Positions 41,489 to 53,346 are shown, numbered from the stretch's first letter. The stretch is DNA of 64,000 bases from Clonostachys chloroleuca (GCA_037952775.1 JBANAY010000001.1:5022001-5086000); one strand, 5' to 3'. Made by a program: numbers and translations. The notes: generated by a model not told the origin, from the letters alone.

Positions 41489-43411
41489 GCGAGAAGAGAG
41501 GGAAAATGGGATTGAGGTGGCAGGGTGAAGGTGTTTGGTGTACTCGCCAGGCCAATGGTGAGAGTTGAGCTGAGCGGGAAGGAGGTTGACAGGAGTGATG
41601 GGGACCCAGATATAGGGGTGTATCAGCCAATTGCCGGAGTTTCTGCTTTGTTTGCGCACACCATGGGACTATCCTTACGGAATTGAATGCCCTGGCCTGT
41701 GGTTGTAGATTTCGTTGAGGAGGGGGTTGTTGTTTCCGCAGTACCTTGTAGTCGGCGACCGCAGCGCAGTCTGAATGGGAAGAAAGGGAATGGGGAAGAG
41801 GAACGAGAATAAGCAAAAATCATATACATGAATCCACGACGAGGGGCGTGCATCCAGAAATGCCACCGCTGATCATTGCGCTAGGATATGCATGAATTGT
41901 TCCACGATTGCTCAATTCGCTCCACGTGTTTTGTGTGTTGGCCACTTGATGCCACCCAACAGGGCAACCAGCGAAGCTTCCTGATATGGATGTGGATTTG
42001 GGGCTAGAGATCGTCTTTTTAGGCTGGCTAAAAGTCTGGCATGCCATCCAGGACTGTCCGTTCCGGTGCTAGGGTAGGACTATATCGGAAGCTAATGTTT
42101 GAACTGGGGCACAAAGCGCCTTGTTCCTCACAACGAGAGAGTTTTCGGAGCATATCTGGCTAGGCTACACATCCCTTCAATCGATATCAGCACTGTACTT
42201 CGCACACTCGCTCCCTAATCCCGACAAGTCGAAAAAAGGGTTGAAGACAAAGACATTGACCTCGTCCAGTCCTGCATTTTCAATCATCATAAGAGTGCAG
42301 AAGATTCCTCCCACTCACCGAGGCACCCAACGGAGGCAACTTATGATCTGTCCAACGCTCAGGCGCTCTCGAGAAGGTTGGTGGCTACGTACTAATGTGG
42401 GTGTCTCGTCGCTTGGATAATAGTGTATCCCCCGAGCGTTACACACCCACACCCACACACACCAAAGCCAGACAGTGCTTCAAATGTCGCAGTACACCGC
42501 TCTTGATAGCTGGAGCTGTCCCGTCCTCACCCTTAGTCTCACACCTGCTTAAGGTCTGCTTAAAAAAAAAAAAGGGCAAGTGAACTGAATGGTGCTTAAG
42601 GGATAAGTGCGATGAACGAGGCAGTACTATGCAGACGCTTTGAGTGCATTCCTGCCGGATACCTACTGGAGATATGAATGAAATGTGAAGAAAAAAGAGA
42701 CCAAGTGGGAAAAGAAAAAGAGGGTGGTATTTACCTGTCGGGGTAAGAGGGGAAGCCTGATTTCAGCTCGTGCCATGCTGTTGCAGCTCGCACTAATCCG
42801 AAGGGGGGAGACGGGGGAGAGGGGGCTCGGAAGAGTATGAGAAGCTCGGGTATGAATTGAGGGGGAACACCTCTCTGTTCTTAGGCCTGATATCGAAGGA
42901 GAATGACGGACTGTTGTAGGCGCCGATACATTGGTGATGTCTTCTCGGGATTGGAGCGGGAGAGGATTGCAGCGAGGTGGGTGGCTGCAACTGACCAATG
43001 TCGCAAGTGGAGCCCGTCTGTTTTAGCGCGTGAAGTGGAATCAGCCATAGCCAATCATTCTGTATTACTCAATAGAGACAAGACTTCAGCAGCCCCTGAT
43101 AATTGGCGCATCACACTTACGAGATGAGCAGCTTACCCTATACACATATACGCAAACTGTTGATTCACCAGGTACTCGGCATGGCGCGATGAAGAAGAAA
43201 GCCAGCTGCTATAGATTAAAGGCGACCCTGGCAAACGCAAGACGATGCTGCTTCTGCGGCATCATCGACCGTGGCAAACCTAGACCTTTCAAGTGTTCCG
43301 AATCTACAGCAAGGAAAGGTGCTCCTCTAATTCCCATTATTATACAGCGTCATGATGAACTCATTTAGAATCACCAGCCCCTAGGCTTTGGAAGCTAATG
43401 TAAATGCCACA
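41489..43411. other. gap without recognised gene
   Basis: About 1.9 kb with open frames on both strands but no recognisable protein, repeat or RNA gene. Confidence 0.45.
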
Positions 43412-44855
43412 TCAATTTTTCTCCAATACCTTCGGGTCCTTCTGGGATTCCCGAAGAATTTCCCTCATCCGACGATACAAGGTTCCATCGTCCCTTTCCC
43501 ATCTCCAACCATTAGGAAACACCGCTTTCCGTAATCTATTAAGCCAAGGTATTAATGGCTGGTAATACACATTGAAATTCTCCTCCGCAGTCCTGATGAA
43601 GTCCCCTTCATGGGATACTTGCCCTTTTTTTAGATTTGCTAGCTCCCCCATTTTAACAGAGTTACATTTATCGAATTCACGGACAACCCTGCTCTCATCC
43701 GGTCCGTTGTAGTGGATACATATCCAGAATATTACCCAGAAGAATGACTCTAGATCGTTTGTATAAAAGAATGTTGCTCCCCTAGAAGTGCACCAATGGC
43801 CATGAATGCTCTCGTACCGGTCTTTCCCTTTGCTCCTGAAACACCTTCTCGCTGCTCTTTGATGGCAAGGTCTAGATCAATTAAAAATGAGGGCCAGGAT
43901 GGGTTGTCATCATCCTCGTTCACCATAAGATTTTGATGAGATGTCTCTGTGCAAGAAGCCTGCCTTGTGTAGAGACTCATGTCCCTCGATACAGCCTTCG
44001 AGGGCAGCAAGCAGGGCCGATCGAGAGGTCACCTTGTATATGGGTTTTCCATAGTCTTGGAGAATGACACGCCGATGCACCCGATTTGGTAGTACGCCGA
44101 CAGCCTTGGTCGGGGACGTAGAACAGGATCGCTTGCTAGGAGGGAGAGGAGCGCCAGTCTTGCTAGATGACCGCTTTCGACTACGTAGCGGCCATCCCGC
44201 GACGTGCCGGCTGTGTTGGTGTTTGATGGACTGGGGCGCTCGCGCATGTAGTTTGTAGCTCTTGTGACGTCCAGTCCTCCTCGAGTATTGCCCCGAATCT
44301 CGTCGTCTGTCCTGTGAGCCGTGACTGTCTCGTGGTAATAGTACCGGGTCACGTTGACAACGCCTTTACGAGTCGCTTCTTGTTATAGTTCGCCTTCTTC
44401 ATCGCGTTCCGAATACTGCCACGACTCTTTAATAACAGCGGCATCTCTGGATGCCCTTCGCGATGGGCTTTCCAGCAAGTCGTCGCCCGGCCAGCTATGT
44501 AACGCGCGCGCTGCATCACCTCGTCGACAATGACCCGCTCTGTTGAATTGTCCTGCTCAATTTCAATGAAGCGTTCGTCATTTGCCGTCATAATTGTCGG
44601 ATCATACCTAAACTGCCCCTCATTCATCCAGAAAAACACGAGGATCATAAATATAAACCGTAGCCCATCTCTGTTAATGTCGAACTGTTCGGACGCGATG
44701 CCCCCAAGCCGGTCAAACGCCCATACCCGCATGAGAGACCCGCAAATAGTGAAGCCCAAGACAAAGCGACAAGTGTCCTGGGCAGCAAGCACTTCCCTTG
44801 CGTACCTTCCCGAGATCAAACCATGCTTCTGAGGCTTTGTCGGCCGATCGGTTGT
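43412..44855 (-). pseudogene. FunK1-type kinase, N-terminally truncated copy
   Basis: Minus-strand copy very close to the intact FunK1 gene. Homology starts abruptly near 44855, at the position equivalent to 11240 of the intact gene (KASEAW...LGRYAREV), and runs to the stop at 43412. Frames change near 44840, near 44350 (after RNAMKKAN), near 44190 and near 43970. The last break lies inside the catalytic loop: bases are missing after HRDIS, so INN is lost. A further break follows GEQHSF near 43750. It cannot make an active kinase. Confidence 0.85.
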
Positions 44856-45654
44856 TCTTTGTAAAGAAATTGCTATCGTTGATGGTTTAGGAGGCAACGG
44901 AAGGAATATTAGATCTGTCAGCCGACGATCCCGAAGTCATAGATACGATGCGGATCCACCTTGTACCTGCTGCGGTCGTCTAATACCACACCTAGACTGT
45001 ATCATTATCGCTGTTGATGGCGCTTGCAGGCTAAATGGTACACACGAGGCTATCGCGTCGGTTGGAATATTCATACATGAGAATTCTGAGTACAGCTATA
45101 GCAGGGTGTTCTCGGAGTAACAAATCAGGTTGCAGAGTTATCAGCTAGTATTCACACTCTTCGCCTTGCCTTGCAGATACGGATATTTTATATTATCTGC
45201 TTTCCTCCTATTAGAGGAAGCTTCAGGAGTTGCACAATAATGTCTGCATATAACCAAGTAATTTCCGAAAACAGTTAACTTCAATTTACTAGCTAGTTTA
45301 ATGATATTGTAAAGCCTCTCGCATAAAAGAAAAATGTCCAAAAAGCAGTAGATAAGGTTCAGGGCTAGGATTAACCGGCTGTGGATAACGATTGAAGAGG
45401 ACGAGCTATTTAAAAGTACGGAGCGAACCTAGAGTATAATTACTGGGGTCAGAAGGTTGCGGAGTTGGCGCTAGTTAGTTAAAACAAGAAAGACGTTTGT
45501 GTCACGTCATCGGCACGTCAACCACACAGATCGTGAGGAGAAGAAAATTATAAACCAACGGCAACTGGACCAGGTGATAAGTCTTGACAGTTCTACGATC
45601 CAACAAATCTGTCAATATCTTTTCAAGCAGTCAAGACGACACCATCTCGGCAAC
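44856..45654. other. gap without recognised gene
   Basis: AT-rich, no supported gene; the right end is probably the promoter and 5' UTR of the racemase-like gene. Confidence 0.45.
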
Positions 45655-46477
45655 ATGAATCCACGCCAGACTTTTCGTATCCTCATTATCAACCCCAACT
45701 CCTCAGAGGCAGTAACTGCAGCGATAGTAGCTACTATAGACAGAATTCAATTGGGTGATGTACGAAGCCGCTTGGAACCAAATGTCAAAGGGACCGATAA
45801 GCTGACTACGACTGTAGTCCATGGAGATCAGTGCCTATACAACTCCACAGCCATCTCCGTCAAGCATAACTAGTTACAGCGACATCAAGAGAAGCGAAGA
45901 AACTATCTATTCGAGCATCTCAAATGATGGCCCTACATTGGACCAGTACGATGCCGTCCTCATCGCTGGCTTTGGTACCAAATCTCTAGTTTCAAAATTG
46001 TCCAGCCTTGGCCCTGAATGCATCATGGGGGTCTTTGAAGCGAGCATTTTAACAGCCCAAACACTACTGCGCCCAAATAGTGATGACAAATGGGGAATTG
46101 TCACACTGGGCCACTTCTGGGAGAGCTATCTCATGGTTGAAGTCAAGTCATTTCTGGGTCAGGATAAGGATAGTAGTAATCACAGATTCGCCGGTGTCTT
46201 CTCAGCGAAATTGTATGGACTTGATCCAAATGCCATGTCTCAAGAGGATATGAAAAATGGTATAAGGGAAGCCACAGGGCGGCTACTTCAGTCAAGTTCA
46301 ACTCGATGCGTGGTGATAGGTTGCATAGTAACGGCCGAATTAGAGGACACCGTCCGCTCTACCGCAACCGAGTTCTTAGGGAAGAGCATGGGCGAGACTC
46401 TGTATGTCATCGACGCCATCAAAGCAGGTATTTTGCAAGTACAACAAATGGTTCGTTGCAGAGGTACTTTCAAATAG
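45655..46477 (+). CDS. Asp/Glu/hydantoin (allantoin) racemase-like protein
   Basis: Exons 45655-45759 and 45818-46477, joined across a 58-base intron (donor GTACGA, branch GCTGAC), give 254 residues. The family features are clear: ILIINPNSSEAVTAAI at the N-terminus, YTTPQPSPSSITSYSD, DAVLIAGFG, MGVFEASILTA, KWGIVTLGHFWE and VVIGCIVTAE. Hydantoin/allantoin racemases (DCG1-like) interconvert enantiomers with two Cys residues acting as acid and base. Here the second Cys is present (near 204), but the first is replaced by Gly (near 86, IAGFG instead of IACFG/ACYSD). Two-base racemisation would therefore be impaired unless another residue substitutes. The protein may be a divergent isomerase or have lost activity. 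No purine-catabolism neighbour is present. Confidence 0.8.
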
Positions 46478-46752
46478 CGACTATTTTTGGGGAATGAACA
46501 TGCCCTAAGGAAGGGCTTTATAAGATAAGTGCTTTGTATCAGGCTCATTCTTTCATGACGCAAGCGCCTTGTTCCCAAACTCTTAACTCGTTCCGAAAAG
46601 GCGTTAGCGGTCCCTGAATAGGGACCGGTCTCCTGTTTTGTATTTTGCTCGCTCGATTTCTAACGGAATACAAGCCGGTCGTAAGTATATTTAACCTTTG
46701 CAAAGTTTTGTATTTTCCAGCGAACTCTATTGTGGACACTGACGACGCAGTT

Positions 46753-47562
46753 TTAGGTCTCGAGTCCAAACTGTTGCACCGGACGGTGACTCCTATCATA
46801 GCCCATAGCGTGAAACAGTCTTACGGTTTTTGGCTCCTGTTTATAACACAACACGATGCCACGCTCTCCCAAGTATGTACTGATATTTTCGTGAACCTCT
46901 TCGCCCTCGTGCTTGAAAACCTTCACTTCTAGCTCCATTAGGTGGAAGAGTCCCGCCTGTACGTCGTCCATCACAGCCCTGTGGCCGGTGACGTTCAGAC
47001 GCCACTTTGGATTCGGGTTCGGCCCAAAACCGACAAGATTCCCCCAAGTGACACTCTGGCAACGTTCAGCAAAACGAACTTGCTCGTCAGTCCAGAGCTC
47101 CTTTCTCCCGGCCAGAAGAGACTGTATCTGGCAGGCAAAGGACACATCATTGCCGTACCGATCCCAAACGCAGCGGAATCTCTCGGGCGCGTCGGGTATT
47201 ATTGTATTACCATCCGCCTCCTGGTTCCAGAGGAATCGCTCTGGGGCGTCCGATGCTGGAGGGTCAAAATGAGCCTTAATGGCTGAAAGCTCCTCTCCGC
47301 GTCTGGTTTTTGTGCGGAACATGAGACCATCCCAGATATAGGATGGAGGATTGGTATCATAGTAAGTAATAGGAGTCTTTTTATAAGGCTCTCGAGTACT
47401 ATTTTCGCCGAGCTTCCGAAGTACAGTCTGGGGATCTGTATCGCATATGGCCCATTGCAGGCTAAGTTTAATGAATTTGCCCAACGGGCAGAGTGCAAAT
47501 AGAGTGAGCGCAATAAGCAAGTGGCGCAACATGATTGTTATTACCCAAGGGAGGCATTGCAT
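46753..47562 (-). CDS. putative secreted protein of unknown function
   Basis: A single-exon gene of 269 residues on the minus strand. An in-frame ATG at 47532 gives a more typical signal peptide (MLRHLLIALTLFALCPLG) and 259 residues. The rest is hydrophilic with five Cys residues, two of them in RCVWDRYGNDVSFAC. Other noticeable blocks are PPSYIWDGLMFRTKTRRGEE and WGNLVGFGPNPNPKWRLNVTGH. No family recognised. Signal peptide, size and isolation in an accessory region are compatible with an extracellular effector-like protein, but that is inference. The opposite strand is also open and is taken as a shadow. Confidence 0.6.
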   Translation of the reverse strand: MQCLPWVITIMLRHLLIALTLFALCPLGKFIKLSLQWAICDTDPQTVLRKLGENSTREPYKKTPITYYDTNPPSYIWDGLMFRTKTRRGEELSAIKAHFDPPASDAPERFLWNQEADGNTIIPDAPERFRCVWDRYGNDVSFACQIQSLLAGRKELWTDEQVRFAERCQSVTWGNLVGFGPNPNPKWRLNVTGHRAVMDDVQAGLFHLMELEVKVFKHEGEEVHENISTYLGERGIVLCYKQEPKTVRLFHAMGYDRSHRPVQQFGLET

Positions 47563-48398
47563 TCAGAGAATCAAGAATGAAATATTTCTGCTATTTAACG
47601 CTACATAGTAGGCCCCAATTGTCAGGTGGCCAGCGGGATGGAGAAGCCATACTCGTTAATACGTAATATATCCGTCATGATCGAGCAATTGGACTAAGTG
47701 CTACGAAGGCGAGCGCCACAGTCCATTTAATTTCGCTGACACTGAGGATGCCGTCAAATAGTCCGATTTTCCTGCCCGCACGCAGTCCCTCGCCTCGCCG
47801 TATAGGCAAGGCTGGTGCTAGGCCGTGTTCACGGTCGCCTATACATCCATCGGTTCCAGCCCTGGCGCCCGCTTCAGCACGCCAATTCTGAGTTTAGGCT
47901 TTCTTAGGACTGGTCGAGGGTGGCACCATCGCGTGTGCATGATTGCCGCAGTAGTTTAAGCCGTCTGGGAACTGATAAGAGGTTGACGCCACTGCAGTAG
48001 CGCATCGATAGCCCTCGGCCACAGGGTCAATGTAAGTCTCCTAAGAGACCTCTAGGGGTCCCCTTCGTTTCCCAAACCATGCCCACATGATCAGAGGACC
48101 GCACACATCGGGGCCTCTTAGGCTATTTATTTAGCCTACGATCTTCCTTGAGTTAGTGTCCTCTCTAAGCTGCGTATCCTAGCTTTATCGCTGCTATAGT
48201 TAGGTCAGACCTCATAAACATTTGTATCTTTATTTGTCTAGCTGACTTAGAGTTGTGTAGTCACCTGACCCTTATTAGATTCAAGCTAACTCATGGGGTG
48301 CTGTTATTATTGGGTCACCTTCATGCGCTACCGAAAGTAACCTGAAATCCTGTTTCTTGCCCGCCAGTCACACTAATCCTTGGAAGAGAGGAAAATAG
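47563..48398. other. gap without recognised gene
   Basis: No supported feature; ends at a LINE tail. Confidence 0.5.
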
Positions 48399-48550
48399 AT
48401 TGATTGATTAATTGATTTTACAGTATCTCGTGCGGTTGTACGTCCGTACATGTAATCATGTCGACAGATAGCAGGTCCGGCGAGTAGCTGAAGCTCCACG
48501 GATCATTGCTGATCCGCTTTGCCCCACCCTCTGCTGCCGCCGCATTCTAC
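48399..48550 (-). mobile_element. diverged LINE 3' end
   Basis: Starts with TGATTGATTAATTGATT and aligns with the LINE ends at 22192 and 62909 through GGTCCGGC, AGC.GAAGC, GAT.AT and GCCCCAC. It directly precedes the FunK1 N-terminal fragment. Confidence 0.55.
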
Positions 48551-48564
48551 ACCATGCTCCACCT

Positions 48565-49171
48565 GTGGCTGTTGGTGGAACTCCTGCCGAAACCACGCTT
48601 AACATGACATACAACGCAAGTCACCATGATAGATCAACTGCAACCAAGGCCATCAAAGACCACCCAATTGGCGATGGCCTTGACGCTTTCCACGCCTCAT
48701 TCAAGTCGGTCTGTCGAGACAGGCGCATCTCTTGTTCGCCAGACACACTCGCTCACTTTGATCACGAAGGCATAGTGACATAGTGAACCATAATCACTAC
48801 GATCCTCTCCGCTGACTTCCGCAGGTCTCCAGAAACTCTCTATTGATCTCATCCTGGCCTTACAAGGGCTCCGGGTATCCCGCTTGCTTCGCTCAGCATC
48901 TGGTGGAAAGAACCTTTTCAGCGACCTATCGAGACTGGGCTCCTCCGTCAACTCCGATGACGTCGACCTCGACCGTATTAAACCTCTCTTGAATGCCGTT
49001 CTCGCCGTCGATCCAGACGATATGCTCATCTGGGATCAAGTTTACCGTGCCATTAACGAACCTACCCCGCCCCCCGACCGACATCTTCTCTCCAATAAAG
49101 GCGATAACTTCACAACACAAATAGGCTTTGCAAACTCGCTCGAAGTGACAGGATGTAGACGCGGTCCTTAA
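48565..49171 (+). pseudogene. FunK1-type kinase, N-terminal fragment
   Basis: Resembles the first part of the intact FunK1 protein: HPIGDGLDAFHASF (intact NPIGNGLDTFRALF), then, after a likely intron ending near 48824, LILALQGLRVSRLL, DLDRIKPLLNAVLA and DDMLIWDQVYRAINEPTPPP. It stops at 49169 with no middle or kinase domain. It diverges more from the intact copy than the other fragments, so it comes from an older duplication or another subfamily. Confidence 0.75.
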
Positions 49172-49227
49172 GATGGTAGCACGGACCTAACATATGAATC
49201 GAGGGGAATACAGGAAAGGCTCAAGCA

Positions 49228-49450
49228 AAACATACGGACGACCTAATGAAAGGAGAAACGATACGCATATACGCAGACGGAAGCAGTATCGACGGCTAAG
49301 TAGGTGCGGCGGCAGTATGCACAATACTAGGGAAAAAACAAAACGCGCACATATCCATAACAATGAGCGCCGCACTTTTTCTTTGCTGCAAAACGCGAAA
49401 GCTGGCTCTCTGTTAAAGCCTAGTACGACATCGACGAGGGGCAGTCTATT
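49228..49450 (+). mobile_element. LINE RNase H fragment
   Basis: The plus strand encodes IRIYADGSSIDG, a stop, then VGAAAVC, the start of the RNase H domain of ascomycete LINE polyproteins (YTDGSGIDGKVGAAAV in intact relatives, recalled from general knowledge). The stop sits where a Lys codon is usual, and the rest is frame-shifted. Confidence 0.6.
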
Positions 49451-50112
49451 CGAGAAACACAGCAGACAACGGAAACGTACGGGGCTTATACATTAGATAA
49501 GCCGTCTTCCCCACGCCCTCTCCGATCATCTTCCTGACCCCTAACAATTTGTACCTTGTGTATTTATCCTTGGAACCACTTAAACATTAAGTAGAGCCTA
49601 TCAATATGTAGTATCTCTGCATCTCGAGCTCCACCGTTCGTTTCCCCTTGGGCGCTCACCGACAACTGCACCGCTACATGAACTAACCTATACTGTCCGT
49701 ATGTACCCAAAGCCTGCCTTAGGCCGCCCTATAGATCGACCGCTGGCATGAGCGACCCATGGCAGCCCCAGCAGCTGGGAGCTCGTGTTGAGAGACAGTA
49801 TCGAACACTAAGCCTGCATATATCAAATATCTTCGTTGTTGGGTGGCTACCTATCACATACTCAAAGCCATATTCAACAAGGGTGGGAAAAACCTTCTCG
49901 ACAAGAACCCCCCCCCCCCCCACCAAAAAAAAAAAAAAAACCAACAATATTTATACGAATCAATTAACATTACTTGAAAAATGGTACTCTCCGAAAAAGA
50001 AAGCAAAAACCTCAGTGTCAGCCTGGCCATCACCAGGGTGGCATGATGAGTTTGCCGCGGCTGGTCCACTTGCATATTTCAAAGCAAAGCAGCACCCGAA
50101 AGTAACTCGCAT
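49451..50112. other. gap with C14 and A16 runs
   Basis: No gene recognised. It contains a C run (49908-49921) followed after three bases by an A run (49925-49940). Confidence 0.6.
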
Positions 50113-51770
50113 CTACCGCTGGCTATTATGGACAAGCTCTTTAAGCCTTTTCTCAATGATGTCACGGCCCCTAGACGTTGACCATACCTCGTGTGGTGCA
50201 TTGTCGACAATGTCCCACTGTTTCAGGTTGTCAGTGAGCTCTGTCAAGTCCCTCTGTTTCTTCCCCCAGTCGCTGCTCTGTTTGATGCTCAGCCCGGAGC
50301 TGACCACGACCAGCGGCGTCTCCTTGCGTTGGATTTCACGGCTACTGTCCAGCTCGCGCTTGGTAAATGAGCCCGCCACGAGACTCTCCTGTAGCTTGGC
50401 GAAGATGAGCTTCCCGTTCTGCTGCGCGGACCGGCCATACACACGGTCTATGCTCGTGCGCCCCCGAAGGAGTGCGCCAGGAAGGCGATCCAAGCCTAGT
50501 GGTGATATAACGCCCTTCAGCCAGAGCAGGAAGCTTCGCCCCGGTCTCCCGATACTGCCAAGTAGGTCTTCGTGCAAGGGATCGATGAGTAGTAGTCCTC
50601 GAACCGTCTCGGGCCCGTTGCGGGAAGACAGGATCCTTGAGTAGACGGAACCGATGCCGGCACTAACTAGGACCCACGGCCCATGCTCCCCGGCAAGAGC
50701 CAGTGCTTCGCCCAAGACGTCTGTCGCAAATCCAGCGGAGAGGGGTGACGGCGCCGTATCTGACCAAGCATATCCTGGCCGGTCAGCGAAGCAAAAGCGT
50801 GAGATAGATCTGTTCTTGACTGCGTTGTCTGCGAGCTGCCAGAGCCCATGTTCGACGGGTCGTTCCCCTCCCTCGAGGAGGACGGTAGGCATCTCAGCGC
50901 CTGTGGTGTCGAGCTTCTTCTCTCCATAGCAGAATAAATGAATCCTGTACTTGCCTCCGTCGACCCAGTAGAGATTGCCCGGGGCCGCGAGGCTCGCATC
51001 CAGTGCTCGTAGGATGATGGTCATTGTTATAAGGAGAGTAGCGATCATCATGATTGTGTAGGCAATCGTGGACACTAGCACCATTGACCATTCAAACACA
51101 GTCCGTCTGGTCTCTGCGCGGCCGGTCAGGCGCTCTTCCTCCTCCTGCTTACCCCATTTGACAGCTCGATCTACTACCAGGACCCATAGGCTCATGAGAA
51201 GCGACCATATGACACTTACTGTGCCTACCCAGCCTTCCTCGTAATGAGTCTTTTGGACAGATAAGAGGAGAATAATATCGAGAAGCAGGACAAACTAGAT
51301 ACCCTCAGTGTGTTAGAAAGTGTTACTGCTTGAGGGGTATGGAATCTTGTTCGACATACCGACATGCTAAGAGCCACGACTCTCACAGACTTGGCCGGGA
51401 TACCAAAGAATACGAGTGTGAAGAGCAGGTTCGCGAGCGCCATGCTCGCGAAGCTGAACGCATAGAAGTTGCTTCCCCTTTGATGTAAACCATGTGGTGT
51501 TGCAAAAGTAGACACAAGTAACAACGTCCACCACGTAAACGTGAGGACCGCAAAGAGGATGGTCACGTAGCGCAGGATGCGAATCGTCCACAGGTTGTAC
51601 GGAGAGACAGCAGGGTCATCAGGTAAAAGTAGTTCCCGTTGCGAGTCGACGCGGTTTGGCAGCAAGCGGGTGTGCTCATCTGGACCATCGAGTGGTGCCT
51701 CGCCCTCGTCGAGATCGTCAAGCGACGAGTCCCTTCGCTGAGCGCCCTCAATCTTGGGACGGCGATTCAT
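50113..51770 (-). CDS. DUF2417 membrane protein with alpha/beta-hydrolase domain
   Basis: Exon 1 (51360-51770) and exon 2 (50113-51294), with a 65-base intron, give 530 residues on the minus strand. The first 65 residues are acidic and polar. Several hydrophobic segments follow (LRYVTILFAVLTFTWWTLL, ANLLFTLVFFG, FVLLLDIILLL, VIWSLLMSLWVLV, MIATLLITMTIIL), forming the DUF2417 membrane region. The C-terminal half is an alpha/beta-hydrolase fold: PTVLLEGG, CFADRPGYAWSD, LLLIDPLHED and a late APHEVW His. The nucleophile elbow reads VSAGIGS rather than GxSxG, so the usual catalytic Ser is not evident. Homologues in many ascomycetes are annotated as mitochondrial integral membrane proteins. Activity is uncertain. 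Confidence 0.82.
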
Positions 51771-52553
51771 CGTGTAGCAAATAAGAAAATCAAAGGTCGT
51801 CCAGGTGATAAGTTGACTGAGATATGAGCAGCTTGCATGAACTAACGTTAGTGGCAACGACAGAGCTCCTTTATCTTTGCCTATTAATTGATTCGCGAAA
51901 GAATATAAGGAGGCAGAGGGATTTTTATAAAAATTTTAAGCGAGGTTTATTATATGAAAATCACCATTCCTGAACTATGGACTTTGGGCCTGTTCTGCTA
52001 TGTGTGTATCTAAATGGACTACGTCATACTAACCCGGAAGAACTACAATCGCTAATCGAGCGCCTCGACAGCTCATAGATCGATCCCCACCACCGGACTA
52101 AGCATTTTTAAGCTCTGCACTATTTCAGAATTAATTAGTCTCGTGGTCACACCGTCCTGGGCGGGAGCACCAAGCAGCTTGCTGGGGGAATGATCATTTG
52201 GGATGAGCCCCATTGGCCCGGCGGGTCTAATTGGCGTCCTGATCTACAACCTCAATCCGTGCAGGGCGGGCAGTTTCCCTCATTCGATTTCGATCCCGGT
52301 AGTGATGATCTTGATATTATGTAGATTATTATTCGTTATTCGTTTCGAGGCCGCATTATCCTATTCATAACTTGACAAGACAGATTCCCTCCGTTTTATC
52401 CCCTAAACCAGCTGATGTATATGTCTAAGCTGGGGTACCCAAAAAGTATTTAATAAATAATTAGATCCGTCCTCGTTCTCCCACCATGGCAGTTTTGTAG
52501 CCTTGTAACCATGCCTGCTTTTTCCTTCATAACTCCCCGTAAACTAAGCTCTT
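51771..52553. other. gap, with a short coding-like stretch
   Basis: Mostly AT-rich. A stretch at about 52186-52323 (plus) reads IIWDEPHWPGGSNW and FDFDPGSDDLDIM before a stop. It looks like the C-terminal end of some protein, but nothing upstream continues it and I cannot name it. Confidence 0.35.
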
Positions 52554-53090
52554 TCACCGCGGGTCCCAAGGCGTCACCGGGTTGGGTTCTCTAATGCTGG
52601 ACCCTCCTGACCCGTGACTGCTCAAAGAGTACGAAGTGCGATTCAAACTCATATACGACCGCCTTTCTTGCTTCTCTTTCATGGTCTGCAGGAGCGCCTT
52701 CTCTGGCGTGGGTCCAGTCGTCGATGTCGTCGCTCTAGATGGAATCTTGCCGATAGGAAGATGTAGCTTGGCAGCCGCCTGCGGATCCTTTGCGTCGACG
52801 CCAAACTTCTTATAAGTCCTGGTCCTCTGCTCCTTCATCGCCTGCGCAGAGGGTTCGCTGACTGATAGCCAATCTTTAATCTGGGAGAACCATCGCGGTT
52901 TTCCTGCCCGTTCTGTTGCCGAGCTCATTGTCTGGGTACAGGGCGCAGCCTGGCTGCTGTTACTGCTAAGCGCAGGATCTGAGGTTGACTGTGTTGAGAT
53001 GAATGAAGCTCGCCGGTTCGCGGTGTTTGAAGTTGATGAAGTCGATCCGCCTGTGGAGTTTATATCGATGGTACCGCGTGGGAACTCCAT
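52554..53090 (-). CDS. conserved small basic fungal protein of unknown function
   Basis: A single-exon gene of 178 residues. The first 60 residues are Ser/Thr-rich and disordered. A conserved-looking core follows: KPRWFSQIKDWLSVSEPSAQAMKE, then KKFGVDAKDPQAAAKLHLPIGKIP, and a basic tail. I recall similar small proteins in Eurotiomycetes without assigned function. The compact core and the regular codon use support a real gene. Its 5' side lies only 36 bases from a duplicated FunK1 3' end on the other strand. Confidence 0.65.
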   Translation of the reverse strand: MEFPRGTIDINSTGGSTSSTSNTANRRASFISTQSTSDPALSSNSSQAAPCTQTMSSATERAGKPRWFSQIKDWLSVSEPSAQAMKEQRTRTYKKFGVDAKDPQAAAKLHLPIGKIPSRATTSTTGPTPEKALLQTMKEKQERRSYMSLNRTSYSLSSHGSGGSSIREPNPVTPWDPR

Positions 53091-53126
53091 TCCTTACATA
53101 TTAAAAGGGAAGTGCTCGTCTCCGCG

Positions 53127-53346
53127 TTGATGAAGGGGATCCTCCACGAGGCCCGGGAGGACCCAAAAGTATTGGGTTGATTGGGATATAAAGGATCCAT
53201 CAACCACACTAAATATAGGTCTAGATACATTGCAATAATAGAGAAATATTAGAGTGCATCATGATTTATTCAATGGCAAATCTTATGGACCTGAAAGAGT
53301 CTCAAACTAGACTCATTCCAAGAAAAATAGCTCCAGAAACGGCAAA
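53127..53346 (+). repeat. duplicated 3' end and downstream flank of the FunK1 gene
   Basis: This matches 12610-12830 closely. It includes the last 16 codons or so of the kinase (LMKGILHEARxDP), the stop region and about 150 bases of 3' flank (GGTCTAGATACAT, AAATATTAGAGTGCATCATG, TTCAATGGCAAAT). The rest of the kinase is absent. Confidence 0.85.

Noticed and set aside
46913..47286. Plus-strand frames opposite the secreted protein
   Set aside because: The minus strand has a longer frame with a signal peptide and balanced composition.
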